NCBI RefSeq assembly: GCF_016801865.2
Contig: NC_068938.1
Span: 191,229,409-191,293,408, forward strand
Origin: Culex pipiens pallens
Lineage: Eukaryota > Arthropoda > Insecta > Diptera > Culicidae
Direction: 5' to 3'
DNA: 64,000 nt
The translations under genes and the position numbers were made by a program. Below the pieces are notes generated by a model. The model ran no database searches. It was not told the DNA's origin and was given only the letters and a program-made list of their open reading frames with translations. Shown in pieces: positions 45,126 to 56,450 of this stretch (position 1 is its first letter; every line of letters begins with the position of its first letter).

Positions 45126-47865
45126 CTAAATCCACCTATGTGGTTGATGCCTTCCTCACTTTTTACCAACAATGGGTAATATGAGTGGTTTGGACACATA
45201 TTTCAGCTCTTTTTTTTAGGCCCAGAAAAATAAGTACACAGATATAACTTAAGTTGTCATAACTCGAGATAGGGTTGCCAGATCTTCAATTATGTGGACT
45301 CGTTGGAAAGGTCTATAGATTACCTAACCAACGATGGGTCGGATGATGGATCCGGACATCGTTTACATACATTTAAGTGAGATCCGGCTTCAAAAAAGTA
45401 CATAAATATCACTTAAGTGGTCATAACTCGAGGCAGGGTTGCCAGATCTTCAATTATGTGGACTCGTTGGAAAGGTTTCTTGATTACCTAACCAATGATG
45501 GGTCGGATGATGGATTCAGACATCGTTTACATGCATTTAAGTGAGATCCGGCTTCAAAAAAGTACATAAATATCACTTAAGTGGTCATAACTCGAGACAG
45601 GGTTGCCAGATCTTCGATGTTGTGGACTTGTTAAAAAGGTCTCTTGATTACTTAACCAACGATGGGTCGGATGATGGATCCGGACATCGTTTACATACAT
45701 CTAAGTGAGATCCGGCTTCAAAAAAGTACATAAATATCACTTAAGTGGTTATAACTCGAGACAGGGTTGCCAGATTTTCAATTATGTGGACTCGTTGGAA
45801 AGGTCTCTTGATTACTTAACCAACAATGTGTCGGATAATGGTTCCGGACATCGTTTACATACATTTAAGTGAGATCCGGCTTCAAAAAGTACATAAATAT
45901 CACTTAAGTGGTCATAACTCGAGGCAGGGTTGCCAAATCTTCAACGTTGTGGACTCGTTGGAAAGGTCTCTCGATTTCCTAACCAATGATGGGTCGGATG
46001 GTGGATCCGGACATCGTTTACATGCATTTAAGTGAGATCCGGCTTCAAAAAAGTACATAAATATCACTTAAGTAGTCATAACTCGAGGCAGGGTTGCCAG
46101 ATCTTCAATTATGTAGACTCGTTGGAAAGGTCTCTAGATTACCTAACCAACGATGGGTCGGATGATGGATCCGAACATCGTTTACATACATTTAAGTGAG
46201 ATCCGGCTTTAAAAAAGTACATAAATATCACTTAAGTGGTAATAACACGTGGCAGGGTTGCCAGATCTTCAATGTTGTGGACGCGTTGGAAAGGTCTCTT
46301 GATTACCTAACCAACAATGTGTCGGATAATGGTTCCGGACATCGTTTACATACATTTAAGTGAGATCCGGCTTCAAAAAAGTACATAAATATCACTGTTG
46401 AGTCGCGGGGGATGTCCTGAACCGGGCACCGGTTCTGTCAGCGGAGTGATTAAAAGAAAACTTCGTTCTTTTCCACTCGCTACAAAACTAAAGTTTATTT
46501 ATTAATAAATAACACAAATAGTTCACAAAAATTACAAAACTTACATCTTTGGTGTTTTTTCACAGCTGAATTCTTCAGCTGCGCCCGTGCTCCCGCTTAC
46601 TCAAATTGTTTTGATCTTACTTTCTTTATTTCTAAGCGACAGCACGGGCACCAGTCAAACAATCACAAAACACTGACACTGACGCAGAACAAGGGGCTGC
46701 TTCGGACGCGCTCCGTCGCAACAATCACTTAAGTGGTCATAACTCGAGGCAGGGTTGCCAAATCTTCAACGTTGTGGACTCGTTGGAAAGGTCTCTCGAT
46801 TACCTAACCAATGATGGGTCGGATGATGGATCCGGACATCGTTTACATGCATTTAAGTGAGATCCGGCTTCAAAAAAGTACATAAATATCACTTAAGTGG
46901 TCATAACTCGAGAACGGGTTGCCAGATCTTCAATTATGTAGACTCGTTGGAAAGGTCTCTTGATTACTTAACCAACGATGGGTCGGATGATGGATCCGGA
47001 CATCGTTTACATACATTTAAGTGAGATCCGGCTTCAAAAAAGTACATAAATATCACTTAAGTGGTCATAACTCGAGACAGGGTTGCCAGATCTTCAATTA
47101 TGTGGACTCGTTGGAAAGGTCTCTTGATTACTTAACCAACGATGGGTCGGATGATGGATCCGGACATCATTTACATGCAGTTAAGTGAGATCCGGCTTCA
47201 AAAAAGTACATAAATATCACTTAAGTGGTCATAACTCGAGACAGGGTTGCCAGATCCTCGATGTTTTGACTCGTTGGAAAGGTCTCTAGATTACCTATCC
47301 AACGAGGGGTCGGATGATGGTTCCGGACATCGTTTACATACATTTAAGTGAGATCCGGCTTCAAAAAAGTACATAAATATCACTTAAGTGGTCATAACTC
47401 GAGACAGGGTTGCCAGATCTTCAATGTTGTGGACTCGTTGGAAAGGTCTTTTGATTACCTAACCAACGATGGGTTGGATGATGGATCCGGACATCGTTTA
47501 CATGCATATAATTGAGATCCGGATATATGTGAAAACACATTTTTATACATAACTTTTGAACTACTTATCGAAACTTCAAACAATTCAATAGCGATGTATG
47601 GGACCCTAAACCAAGTCGATTGCAACTGGTTCGATCAAAATCGGTTCAGCCAGTGCTGAGAAAACTTGGCAAGATTTTTCAACACATACATACATACACA
47701 CTCACACACATACACACACACACACACATACACACACACACACAGACATTTGTTCAGTTTTCGATTCTGAGTCGATTTGTATACATGAAGGTGGGTCTTC
47801 GAGCTTTTAATAAAAAGTTCTTTTTTAGAGCAGGATTATAGCCTTACCTCAGTGAGGAAGGCAAA
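45126..47865 (-). mobile_element. Nonautonomous element with 164-bp internal tandem repeats, copy B (inverted, interrupted)
   Basis: Inverse orientation of 26361-27790: starts with the CACATAGGTGGATT/GTGAGGAAGGC end inverted and ends CCTCAGTGAGGAAGGC. It contains about 12-13 units of 164 bp (anchor GAGATCCGGCTTC near 45381, 45545, 45709 and onward), then the shared single-copy segment and the CA-rich microsatellite (47684-47745). A solo LTR interrupts it at 46396-46723, giving the extra length together with the higher unit number. Confidence 0.87.
46396..46723. mobile_element. Solo LTR with 5-bp ATCAC target duplication
   Basis: Starts TGTTGAGTCGCGGG and ends CCGTCGCAACA (TGTTG...CAACA), flanked by identical ATCAC at 46391-46395 and 46724-46728, inside a 164-bp tandem unit. 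The unit reads through normally if the insert and one ATCAC are removed. AATAAA signals occur near 46502-46512. The TGTT...AACA ends with 5-bp TSD fit BEL/Pao or Ty3 LTRs; the family is inference. Confidence 0.9.
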
Positions 47866-48253
47866 ATATGATGAAATCAATCAAGTTAGAAAGTGATTGA
47901 AAAAATCAAGTAAATTTAGTGAGTGAAAGAGTCTGTAACTGCGAAAAATTGAGAAAGTGAGAAGTCACAGCCACTAAAATTTTAGGCAACCACTATATAG
48001 GTCATCCTTGTGGCCCTGTTGGTTATCACATCAAATCAAATCAAAATTGAGTAAGTGAGAGATTTACAAAGAATTTTGAGTGAGTGAAAAAAAGTGAATA
48101 AAATTGAGTGAAATATAGTGTGTGATTGAGTCTCAGTGAGATGAGAAAAACAGAAAAAGGAAGAAAGAAAATAAAGAAGATATTGAGTATATGCGAAAAT
48201 ATAAAAAGAGGGAAACAGTGAATAAGTGAGTGTCTAGAAACGAGTGAAGATTA
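47866..48253 (+). repeat. Degenerate GAGTGA/GTGAGT-rich stretch
   Basis: Scattered AGTGAGTGAA, TTGAGTGA and GTGAATAAGTGAG words over about 370 bp. These are complementary to the ACTC repeat at 44300-44700. Confidence 0.6.
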
Positions 48254-48642
48254 GGGTGCCCAGTAAAAATGACCCCCTGCTCCACAAACGGAAAACAGTT
48301 TTTCATACAAAAATGACGTATTAAAATCGATTATAACATTTCAGAAAAAAGTTGTACAGTTTTGGTACATTCTACAAAGTTTTAGAGATTTAAATTTTCA
48401 ATAAAAATCTCACTTTTGGGAATATTTTGATGAAAGTAGCGCACCGTGCAGACCAAACCATAAAAAATGGGATTTTCCATACATTTTTTCGTTTTTTCCA
48501 TACAAACTTAACCTAAGAGTATCAATGGGAAAATGTTGACCGATTTTGCTCATATTTGTCCCAGCGTCCTAAAATATCTCAAGGAACAATATTCAGCTAG
48601 TGGAGCGAAGCTTTGAGAAAAAGTCTCATATTCTGGGCACCC
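48254..48642. mobile_element. 389-bp TIR element with TA target duplication
   Basis: GGGTGCCCAG at 48254-48263 and the exact inverted CTGGGCACCC at 48633-48642 are flanked by TA (48252-48253, 48643-48644). Interior contains two TTCCATACAAA/TTCATACAAAA words and no frame. Confidence 0.82.
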
Positions 48643-48688
48643 TAGTGGAGATGAGTAAGTAGGACTTACTTTGAACATCACGTTTTTG

Positions 48689-50131
48689 AAACAACCTGAA
48701 TTTCTTGAATTTCTTGAATTGATCAAATTTAATAAATTTCTTGTTTTTTTTAATTTCTTGAATTACATGAATTTCTTAAATTTCTTAAATTTTTAATTTT
48801 TGAAAATAACATGAATTTCTTGATTTTATTAAATTTCTTAAACTTCTTGAATTTCTAGAATATTTTGCATTTCTATTTTTGTAGAGTTTCTGGAATTTGG
48901 AGAATATCCAGAATTTCTAGAATTTCTAGAATTTCTTGAATTTTCAGAATTTCTACAATATCTAGAATTATATATTATAAATTTCTTGAATTTCTTGAAT
49001 TTCTTGAATTTCTTAAATTTCTTGAATTTCTTGAATTTCTTAAATTTCTTGAATTTCTTGAATATCTTGAATTTCTTGAATTTCTTGAATTTCTTGAATT
49101 TCTTGAATTTCTAGATTTTCTAGAATTTCTTGAATTTCTTGAATTTCTTGAATTTCTTGAATTTCTTGAATTTCTTGAATTTCTTGAATTTCTTGAATTT
49201 CTTGAATTTCTTGAATTTCTTGAATTTCTTGAATTTCTTGAATTTCTTGAATTTCTTGAATTTCTTGAATTTCTTGAATTTCTTGAATTTCTTGAATTTC
49301 TAGAATTTCTTGAATTTCTTGAATTTCTTGAATTTCTTGAATTTCTTGAATTTCTTGAATTTCTTGAATTTCTTGAATTTCTTGAATTTCTTGAATTTCT
49401 TGAATTTCTTGAATTTCTTGAATTTCTTGAATTTCTTGAATTTCTTGAATTTCTTGAATTTCTTGAATTTCTTGAATTTCTTGAATTTCTTGAATTTCTT
49501 GAATTTCTTGAATTTCTTGAATTTCTTGAATTTCTTGAATTTCTTGAATTTCTTGAATTTCTTGAATTTCTTGAATTTCTTGAATTTCTTGAATTTCTTG
49601 AATTTCTTGAATTTCTTGAATTTCTTGAATTTCTTGAATTTCTTGAATTTCTTGAATTTCTTGAATTTCTTGAATTTCTTGAATTTCTTGAATTTCTTGA
49701 ATTTCTTGAATTTCTTGAATTTCTTGAATTTCTTGAATTTCTTGAATTTCTTGAATTTCTTAAATTTCTTGAATTTCTTGAATTTCTTGAATTTCTTGAA
49801 TTTCTTGAATTTTTGAATTTCTTGAATTTTTTGAATTTTTTGAATTGCTTGAATTTCTTGAATTTCTTGATTTTTTTGAATTTCTTGAATTTCTTGAATT
49901 TCTTGAATTTCTTGAATTTCTTAAATTTCTTAAATTTCTTGAATTTCTTGAATTTTTTAAATTACTTGAATTTTTTGAATTTCTTGAATTTCTTGAATTT
50001 CTTGAAATTCTTAAATTTTTCATTTTTTTAAATTTTATTTAAGTTTTTACTTTTTTTTAAATTTCTTGAATTTCTTAAATTTTTTGAATTTTTTGAATCT
50101 GTTGAATTTGTTGGATTTCTTGAATTTCTGG
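48689..50131 (+). repeat. (GAATTTCTT)n nonamer satellite, block 1
   Basis: Nine-base unit, degenerate at both ends and nearly perfect at about 49127-49810. Two of three plus frames and the minus frames lack stops, so NFL-repeat and KKF/RNS-repeat peptides appear; they are artefacts. Confidence 0.97.
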
Positions 50132-51574
50132 AGTGAGTAAGACTTGCCTTGAAAATCATATATTTTTAACTGCTAACTGCAAAGAATACAAGAATTAAAT
50201 TTAGTAAACGTTTATAGATTTTGCATTCTATTTTTTATCACACGAAGGTGATCTTCATTTTTAAAACGGCATAAATCTTCCATCGTCATTCAATATCCTC
50301 ACCGAATGGCATGGGTAATTAATTTTCCGTTGAATTTTTCAATCCTTTCCATACTGCACATCTCTCCTCCTGCTGCTGCCAGATTGAAACCAGAACCGCT
50401 CAACTGACAACGATAATACCTTGTAAGTAACCTTTCGCCTGCCTCACCACAGCGCCGACCTTTGGTCTCATTCGAACGTTTTTTTTTTACAACTTTGTGG
50501 TCGCAAATTTATAGTTCGTTCTCGGCCGCTCGGATCATCTCCGCAAGTCTTGGCCCGTGACACAAAGCAGAGATCTCCGGTGCAAAATTGTGGTTTTATT
50601 TTTCATTTTCTCAATTTAAATTTAATGCCCTTATCGTGAGGCAGTTATCTGTGCTGGTCGCTGCGCTTTGTGAGCGCGTTCAAGGGTTCGGGGATAAATT
50701 TCCTTTTGCCACCGAAATTTATTACCTTTTCAAAGAGTTATTTTTTTTGTTTGAGTTTGAACACCCAGTTAAGGTGACTGCCAAACCCAGATTGACTTTT
50801 GGTTCAGGAATTTCCCAGGAGAACTTTGGCAAATACGACAGTCGATAAGAAGTTCAGGAAAAGCAGTTGAAAATGGCTTATTATACAGAGTTGTCTACCA
50901 AAGATTAACGTTGTTGTAAAACTTTTCGAAAAGATACTTCTTATCAAAGAAAGGTTGGCAAATTTTCATTACCCCGGCAATTGTGGCACAAAGTAAACCG
51001 CAATCCAATCGGGAGGTCTTGATCCGAACTGTGGCTTAGCAGTACAAGCTCAACGGAAGAGAGGTAACCAAGAACTAATTTAATCAATTCCACAGAGGGA
51101 AACCCCCTTTGGCAGCTAGCGGACCTCTTTTGAGGTCTCGACCTGCTCGAACGAGTCGTGTAAGATCAAGGTTGATGGAACTGGCCACGGTTAGCTGAAG
51201 CGCCACCAGCAACACCGAGGTCCACGGCGGTAAACTTAATGTAAATAATCAAAACTATTGATTAAGAAAAAAAAAGTGCCGTACCCTTAAGAGAACACCT
51301 TCAATTTCCGGGATAAAATTGAGTTATGTTTGGAGCAAAGCTAGGAAAAGCGGTTAAGAAATCGTGTCCAAGTCTCGGGAGTAACCAGGGAACCGTTAGT
51401 CACGATCTTGAGGTGAATCTTCGGTGTGATCTTGTTCTGGTCGGAGAATGCCAAGGGCGCCGCGCCGGGTGAAAAATGTACCGCAAACTGGTAAGTTATG
51501 TTGGACTCGATGGCCGACTTGGTTTCACATTAATTTTCTTTATGCTGGTGAGAATGCTTCGAATTTTGAAGGTT
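50132..51574. other. Unique island between two nonamer blocks, no gene recognised
   Basis: Balanced DNA (50270-51540) with short frames only (up to 86 codons). It contains no GAATTTCTT units, so the flanking blocks either expanded independently or were split by this DNA. Confidence 0.5.
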
Positions 51575-54105
51575 CAATTTCTTAAATTTCTTGATTTTCG
51601 AGATTTTTTTGAATTTCTTGAATTTCTTGAATTTCTTGAATTTCTTGAATTTCTTGAATTTCTTGAATTTCTTGAATTTCTTGAATTTCTTGAATTTCTT
51701 GAATTTCTTGAATTTCTTGAATTTCTTGAATTTCTTGAATTTTTTGAATTTCTTGAATTTCTTGAATTTATTGAATTTCTTGAATTTCTTGAATTTCTTG
51801 AATTTCTTGAATTTCTTGAATTTCATGAATTTTTTGATTTTCTCGAATTTCCTGAATTTCTTAAATTTCTTGAATTTCTTGAATTTCTTGAATTTCTTGA
51901 ATTTCTTGAATTTCTTGAATTTCTTGAATTTCTTGAATTTCTTGAATTTCTTGAATTTCTTGAATTTCTTGAATTTCTTGAATTTCTTGAATTTCTTGAA
52001 TTTCTTGAATTTCTTGAATTACTTGAATTTCTTGAATTTCTTGAATTTCTTGAATTTCTTGAATTTCTTGAATTTCTTGAATTTCTTGAATTTCTTGAAT
52101 TTCTTGAATTTCTTGAATTTCTTGAATTTCTTGAATTTCTTGAATTTCTTGAAATTCTTGAATTTCTTGAATTTCTTGAATCTCTTGAATTTCTTGAATT
52201 TCTTGAATTTCTTGAATTTCTTGAATTTTTTGAATTTCTTGAATTTCTTGAATTTCTTGAATTTCTTGAATTTCTTGAATTTCTTGAATTTCTTGAATTT
52301 CTTGAATTTCTTGAATTTCTTGAATTTCTTGAATTTCTTGAATTTCTTGAATTTCTTGAATTTCTTGAATTTCTTGAATTTCTTGAATTTCTTGAATTTC
52401 TTGAATTTCTTGAATTTCTTGAATTTCTTGAATTTCTTGAATTTCTTGAATTTCTTGAATTTCTTGAATTTCTTGAATTTCTTGAATTTCTTGAATTTCT
52501 TGAATTTCTTGAATTTCTTGAATTTCTTGAATTTCTTGAATTTCTTGAATTTCTTGAATTTCTTGAATTTCTTGAATTTCTTGAATTTCTTGAATTTCTT
52601 GAATTTCTTGAATTTCTTGAATTTCTTGAATTTCTTGAATTTCTTGAATTTCTTGAATTTCTTGAATTTCTTGAATTTCTTGAATTTCTTGAATTTCTTG
52701 AATTTCTTGAATTTCTTGAATTTCTTGAATTTCTTGACTTTCTTGAATTTCTTGAATTTCTTAAATTTCTTAAATTTCTTGAATTTCTTGAATTTCTTGA
52801 ATTTCTTGAATTTCTTGAATTTCTTGAATTACTTGAATTTCTTGAATGTCTTGAATTTCTTGAATTTCTTGAATTTCTTGAATTTCTTGAATTTCTTGAA
52901 TTTCTTGAATTTCTTGAATTTCTTGAATTTCTTGAATTTCTTGAATTTCTTGAATTTCTTGAATTTCTTGAATTTCTTGAATTTCTTGAATTTCTTGAAT
53001 TTCTTGAATTTCTTGAATTTCTTGAATTTCTTGAATTTCTTGAATTTCTTGAATTCCTTGAATTTCTTGAATTTCTTGAATTTCTTGAATTTCTTAAATT
53101 TCTTGAATTTCTTGAATTTCTTGAATTTCTTGAATTTCTTGAATTTCTTGAATTTCTTGAATTTCTTGAATTTCTTGAATTTCTTGAATTTCTTGAATTT
53201 CTTGAATTTCTTGAATTTCTTGAATTTCTTGAATTTCTTGAATTTCTTGAATTTCTTGAATTTCTTGAATTTCTTGAATTTCTTGAATTTCTTGAATTTC
53301 TTGAATTTCTTGAATTTCTTGAATTTCTTGAATTTCTTGAATTTCTTGAATTTCTTGAATTTCTTGAATTTCTTGAATTTCTTGAATTTCTTGAATTTCT
53401 TGAATTTCTTGAATTTCTTGAATTTTTTGAATTTCTTGAATTTCTTAAATTTCTTGAATTTCTTGAATTTCTTGAATTTCTTGAATTTCTTGAATTTCTT
53501 GAATTTCTTGAATTTCTTGAATTTCTTGAATTTCTTGAATTTCTTGAATTTCTTGAATTTCTTGAATTTCTTGAATTTCTTGAATTTCTTGAATTTCTTG
53601 AATTTCTTGAATTTCTTGAATTTCTTGAATTTCTTGAATTTCTTGAATTTCTTGAATTTCTTGAATTTCTTGAATTTCTTGAATTTCTTGAATTTCTTGA
53701 ATTTCTTGAATTTCTGGAATTTCTTGAATTTATTGAATTTCTTGAATTTCTTGAATGTCTTGAATTTCTTGAATTTCTTGAATTTCTTGAATTTCTTGAA
53801 TTTCTGGAATTTCTTGAATTTATTGAATTACTTGAATTTCTTGAATGTCTTGAATTTCATGAATTTCTTGAATTTCTTGAATTTCTTGAATTTCTTGAAT
53901 TTCTTGAATTTCTTGAATTTATTGAATTTCTTGAATTTCTTGAATTTCTTCAATTTCTTGAATTTCTTGAATTTCTTGAATTTCTTGAATTTCTTGAATT
54001 TCTTAAATTTCTTGAATTTCTTAAATTTCTTAAATTTCTTGAATTTCTTGAATTTCTTGAAATTCTTGTTTATTTTGAATTTCTTGAATTTCTTGAATTT
54101 CTTGA
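51575..54105 (+). repeat. (GAATTTCTT)n nonamer satellite, block 2, about 280 copies
   Basis: About 2.5 kb of nonamer with sparse substitutions. A short higher-order repeat is visible near 53715-53850, where variants TTCTGGAATT, TTTATTGAATT and GAATGTCTT recur together about 90 bp apart. Frames up to 976 codons are open only because the unit has no stop in two frames. Confidence 0.97.
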
Positions 54106-54337
54106 AAAAAAAAAAAAAAAGAAAAACGAAACTATTGGCACTACGCCCCCCGGGGCATGGCCTTCCTCTAACGTGGGATTTCTGCTCCAGCGCCTCTGAC
54201 GAGACAGGAGAAACCGGGACCGACGTTTTACTTCACCATCCGATAGAAGCTCAGTGGATAAGGCGGGAATCGAACCCGCGTCTCATAGCATCATCGGGAT
54301 CGGCAGCCGAAGCCGCTACCCCTGCGCCACGAGACCC
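54106..54337 (-). mobile_element. tRNA-derived SINE inserted in the nonamer satellite
   Basis: Minus strand begins GGGTCTCGTGGCGCAGGGG, with A box TGGCGCAGGGG (54329-54319) and B box GGTTCGATTCC (54276-54266). The anticodon-like loop TTCGGCT between CGGC and GCCG would read CGG (Pro). A tRNA-unrelated body of about 120 bp follows and ends in a T-rich tail (54105-54125 region, plus-strand A run). The satellite resumes on the other side (54349), so the element inserted into the array. Any TSD is hidden by the repeat. Confidence 0.85.
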
Positions 54338-54348
54338 ACAACTGCAAA

Positions 54349-54510
54349 TTGAATTTCTTGAACTTCTTGAATTTCTTATTTTTTTTGAATTTCTTGAATT
54401 TCTTAAATGTTTCAAATTTCTTGTATTTCTTGAATTTTTTAAATTTCTTGAATTTCTTGAATTTTTTGAATTTCTGGATTTTCTTGAATTTCTTGAATTT
54501 CATGAATACG
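54349..54510 (+). repeat. (GAATTTCTT)n nonamer satellite, block 3
   Basis: Same unit as block 2, more degenerate, on the far side of the SINE. Confidence 0.92.
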
Positions 54511-54539
54511 GATTTGTATAGTTTGCATAATTTGTACAA

Positions 54540-55209
54540 TTTATGAGATTCAAAGGATTTGTAGGATTTATAGAATTTGTAGAATTTGGAGAATTTGCTA
54601 AATTTGTAGAAATTGTTCAAATCTGTAGAATGATAGATATTGTAGAACTTGAAAAATTTGTAGAATGATAGGTTTTGGAGAATTGGAAGAATTTGTAGAG
54701 TTTGTAGAATGCGTAGAATTTGTAGAATTTGTAAAATTTGTAGAATTTGTAGAATTTGTAGAATTTTTAGAATTAATAGAATTTGTAGAATTTTCAGAAT
54801 TTGTAGAATTTTTAGAGCTTTTTTGAACCTGTAGAATTTGAAAAATTTGAAAAATTTAAAAAAATTTAAAAGTTTGAAAAATTTGAAAAATTTAAAAAAA
54901 TTTAAAAGTTTGAAAAATTTGAAAATTTTTAAAAACTTGTAAAATTAGTAGAATTTTTAAAATTATTAAAATTTGTAGAATTTTATAGAACCTGTAGAAT
55001 TTGTAGAATTTATAGAATTCGTAGAATTTTTAATGTTTTTAGACTTGTAGAATTTTTTTTTTAATTAGTAGAATTTGTAAAATTAGTAGAAATTGTAGAA
55101 TTCTTAGAATTTGTAGAATTTAATAGAATTTGTTGAATGTGTAAAATTTGTAGGATTTTTAGAATTTGTAGAATTTGTAGAATTCGTAGAATTTGTAGAG
55201 CTTTTAGAA
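54540..55209 (+). repeat. GAATTTGTA nonamer variant array, left part
   Basis: Units GAATTTGTA with TTTTTAGAATT and AAAAATTTG variants. One or two substitutions separate this unit from GAATTTCTT. Continues after the hAT insertion at 56052. Confidence 0.92.
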
Positions 55210-56051
55210 CAGGGGTCCCCAACCTTTTGGCCCTTCGGGCCAGATCTGATTTTTCTGAAGGTGTGGCGGGCCGGAACTAATGTTTGACAAAAGTTGAAAA
55301 AGATGACAATATTTTTTCATAATATAATGTTGAAAAGGTTCTTTTGAAGTAAACAAATAAATAAACTAGTATTGCAAATAAGCTTCCTGGTTTTTGGAAA
55401 GAAAAACAAAAATAACTGTAAAAAATGTGTTTTATTATCACTGACTTTAAAAAATATATCAAAAATTCATTGATCGTTGCAAATTTTTTAAAAGCTTAAT
55501 TTCTTCAACACAACTATATATTTCAAAAATCAATGAGGCATAATACAATTTATTAACAATCATCATTTTTCAAAATAAACTTTTGTGCCCCCTCATAAAT
55601 ATTTGCAGTGATCTTTCTTTTCAGTATGAATAATTTGCCTTTCAAAAGTTGGTCCTAAAAATTCCATTATTATTTGCTTACTCATTTATTGAAAAATAAA
55701 TTTTAATCATGTAATTCAAAACAAAGATGCATCAATTTGTAGTAAACACAGTAAAAACTGAAAGAAGTTTATTATGTTTTTATAAATTTTTGACAATAAA
55801 TCTATTTTTTATTTATATTTTACATTCAAACGAATCGGATAGCTTAGTTTTTATGTGCCATTTTTCAGTTTAATATTTAATATATAAATCATAAGAATTA
55901 ATTTCAATTATGAAGAATGTTAGATTTTGAAAAAGCAAAGGCAAAATTCAAATAATACGTTGAATCAATATTTCATGAACAGCCTTGAGTTGAGGGCCGG
56001 TCATAGAACAATTTTGAAAAGCCGTCGCGGGCCGGACGTTGGGCAGGCCTG
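55210..56051. mobile_element. Nonautonomous hAT element with 8-bp target duplication
   Basis: Left end CAGGGGTCCCCAACC and inverted right end CAGGCCTGCCCAACG form imperfect TIRs of hAT type, with GGGCC-rich subterminal sequence at both ends (GCGGGCCGGA). Exact TTTTAGAA duplications at 55202-55209 and 56052-56059 fit the hAT consensus nTnnnnAn. The 842-bp interior is AT-rich and encodes no transposase (longest frame 61 codons), so it depends on an autonomous relative. Confidence 0.95.
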
Positions 56052-56450
56052 TTTTAGAACTTGTAGAATTTGAAAAATTTGACAAATTTGAAATTTTTTT
56101 ACAGTTTATAAAATTAGTAGAATTTGTAAAATTTAATAGAACCTGTAGAATTTGTAGAATTTGCAGAATTCGTAGAAATTGTAGAATTCTTAGAATTTGT
56201 AGAATTATATAAAACGTGTTAAATGTGTAGAATTTGTAGAATTTGTAAAATATGCAGAGTATGTAGAATGTATAGCATTTGAGGAGCATTTAGAATTTTA
56301 ATCTGTAGAATTTGTAAAATTTGTTGAATTTCTAGAATTTGAAAAATGTGTAGCATTTGTAGTATCTGTGATTTTTTTTCGAATTTGTAGAATTTGTAGA
56401 ACTTGTTCAATTTATTGAATTTGTTGAATTTGTAGAATTTGAAACAATTA
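56052..56450 (+). repeat. GAATTTGTA nonamer variant array, right part
   Basis: Continuation of 54540-55209 beyond the hAT element, with more degenerate units (AAATGTGTAG, GTTGAATTTG). Confidence 0.9.

Noticed and set aside
54258..54337. Functional tRNA-Pro gene
   Set aside because: The tRNA-like part is fused to a SINE body and lacks a matching acceptor stem (GGGTCTC does not pair with the bases after the T arm).
51476..54521. Open frames of 907 and 976 codons on the plus strand
   Set aside because: They translate the GAATTTCTT satellite (EFL/NFL repeats); any frame through a stop-free unit is open.
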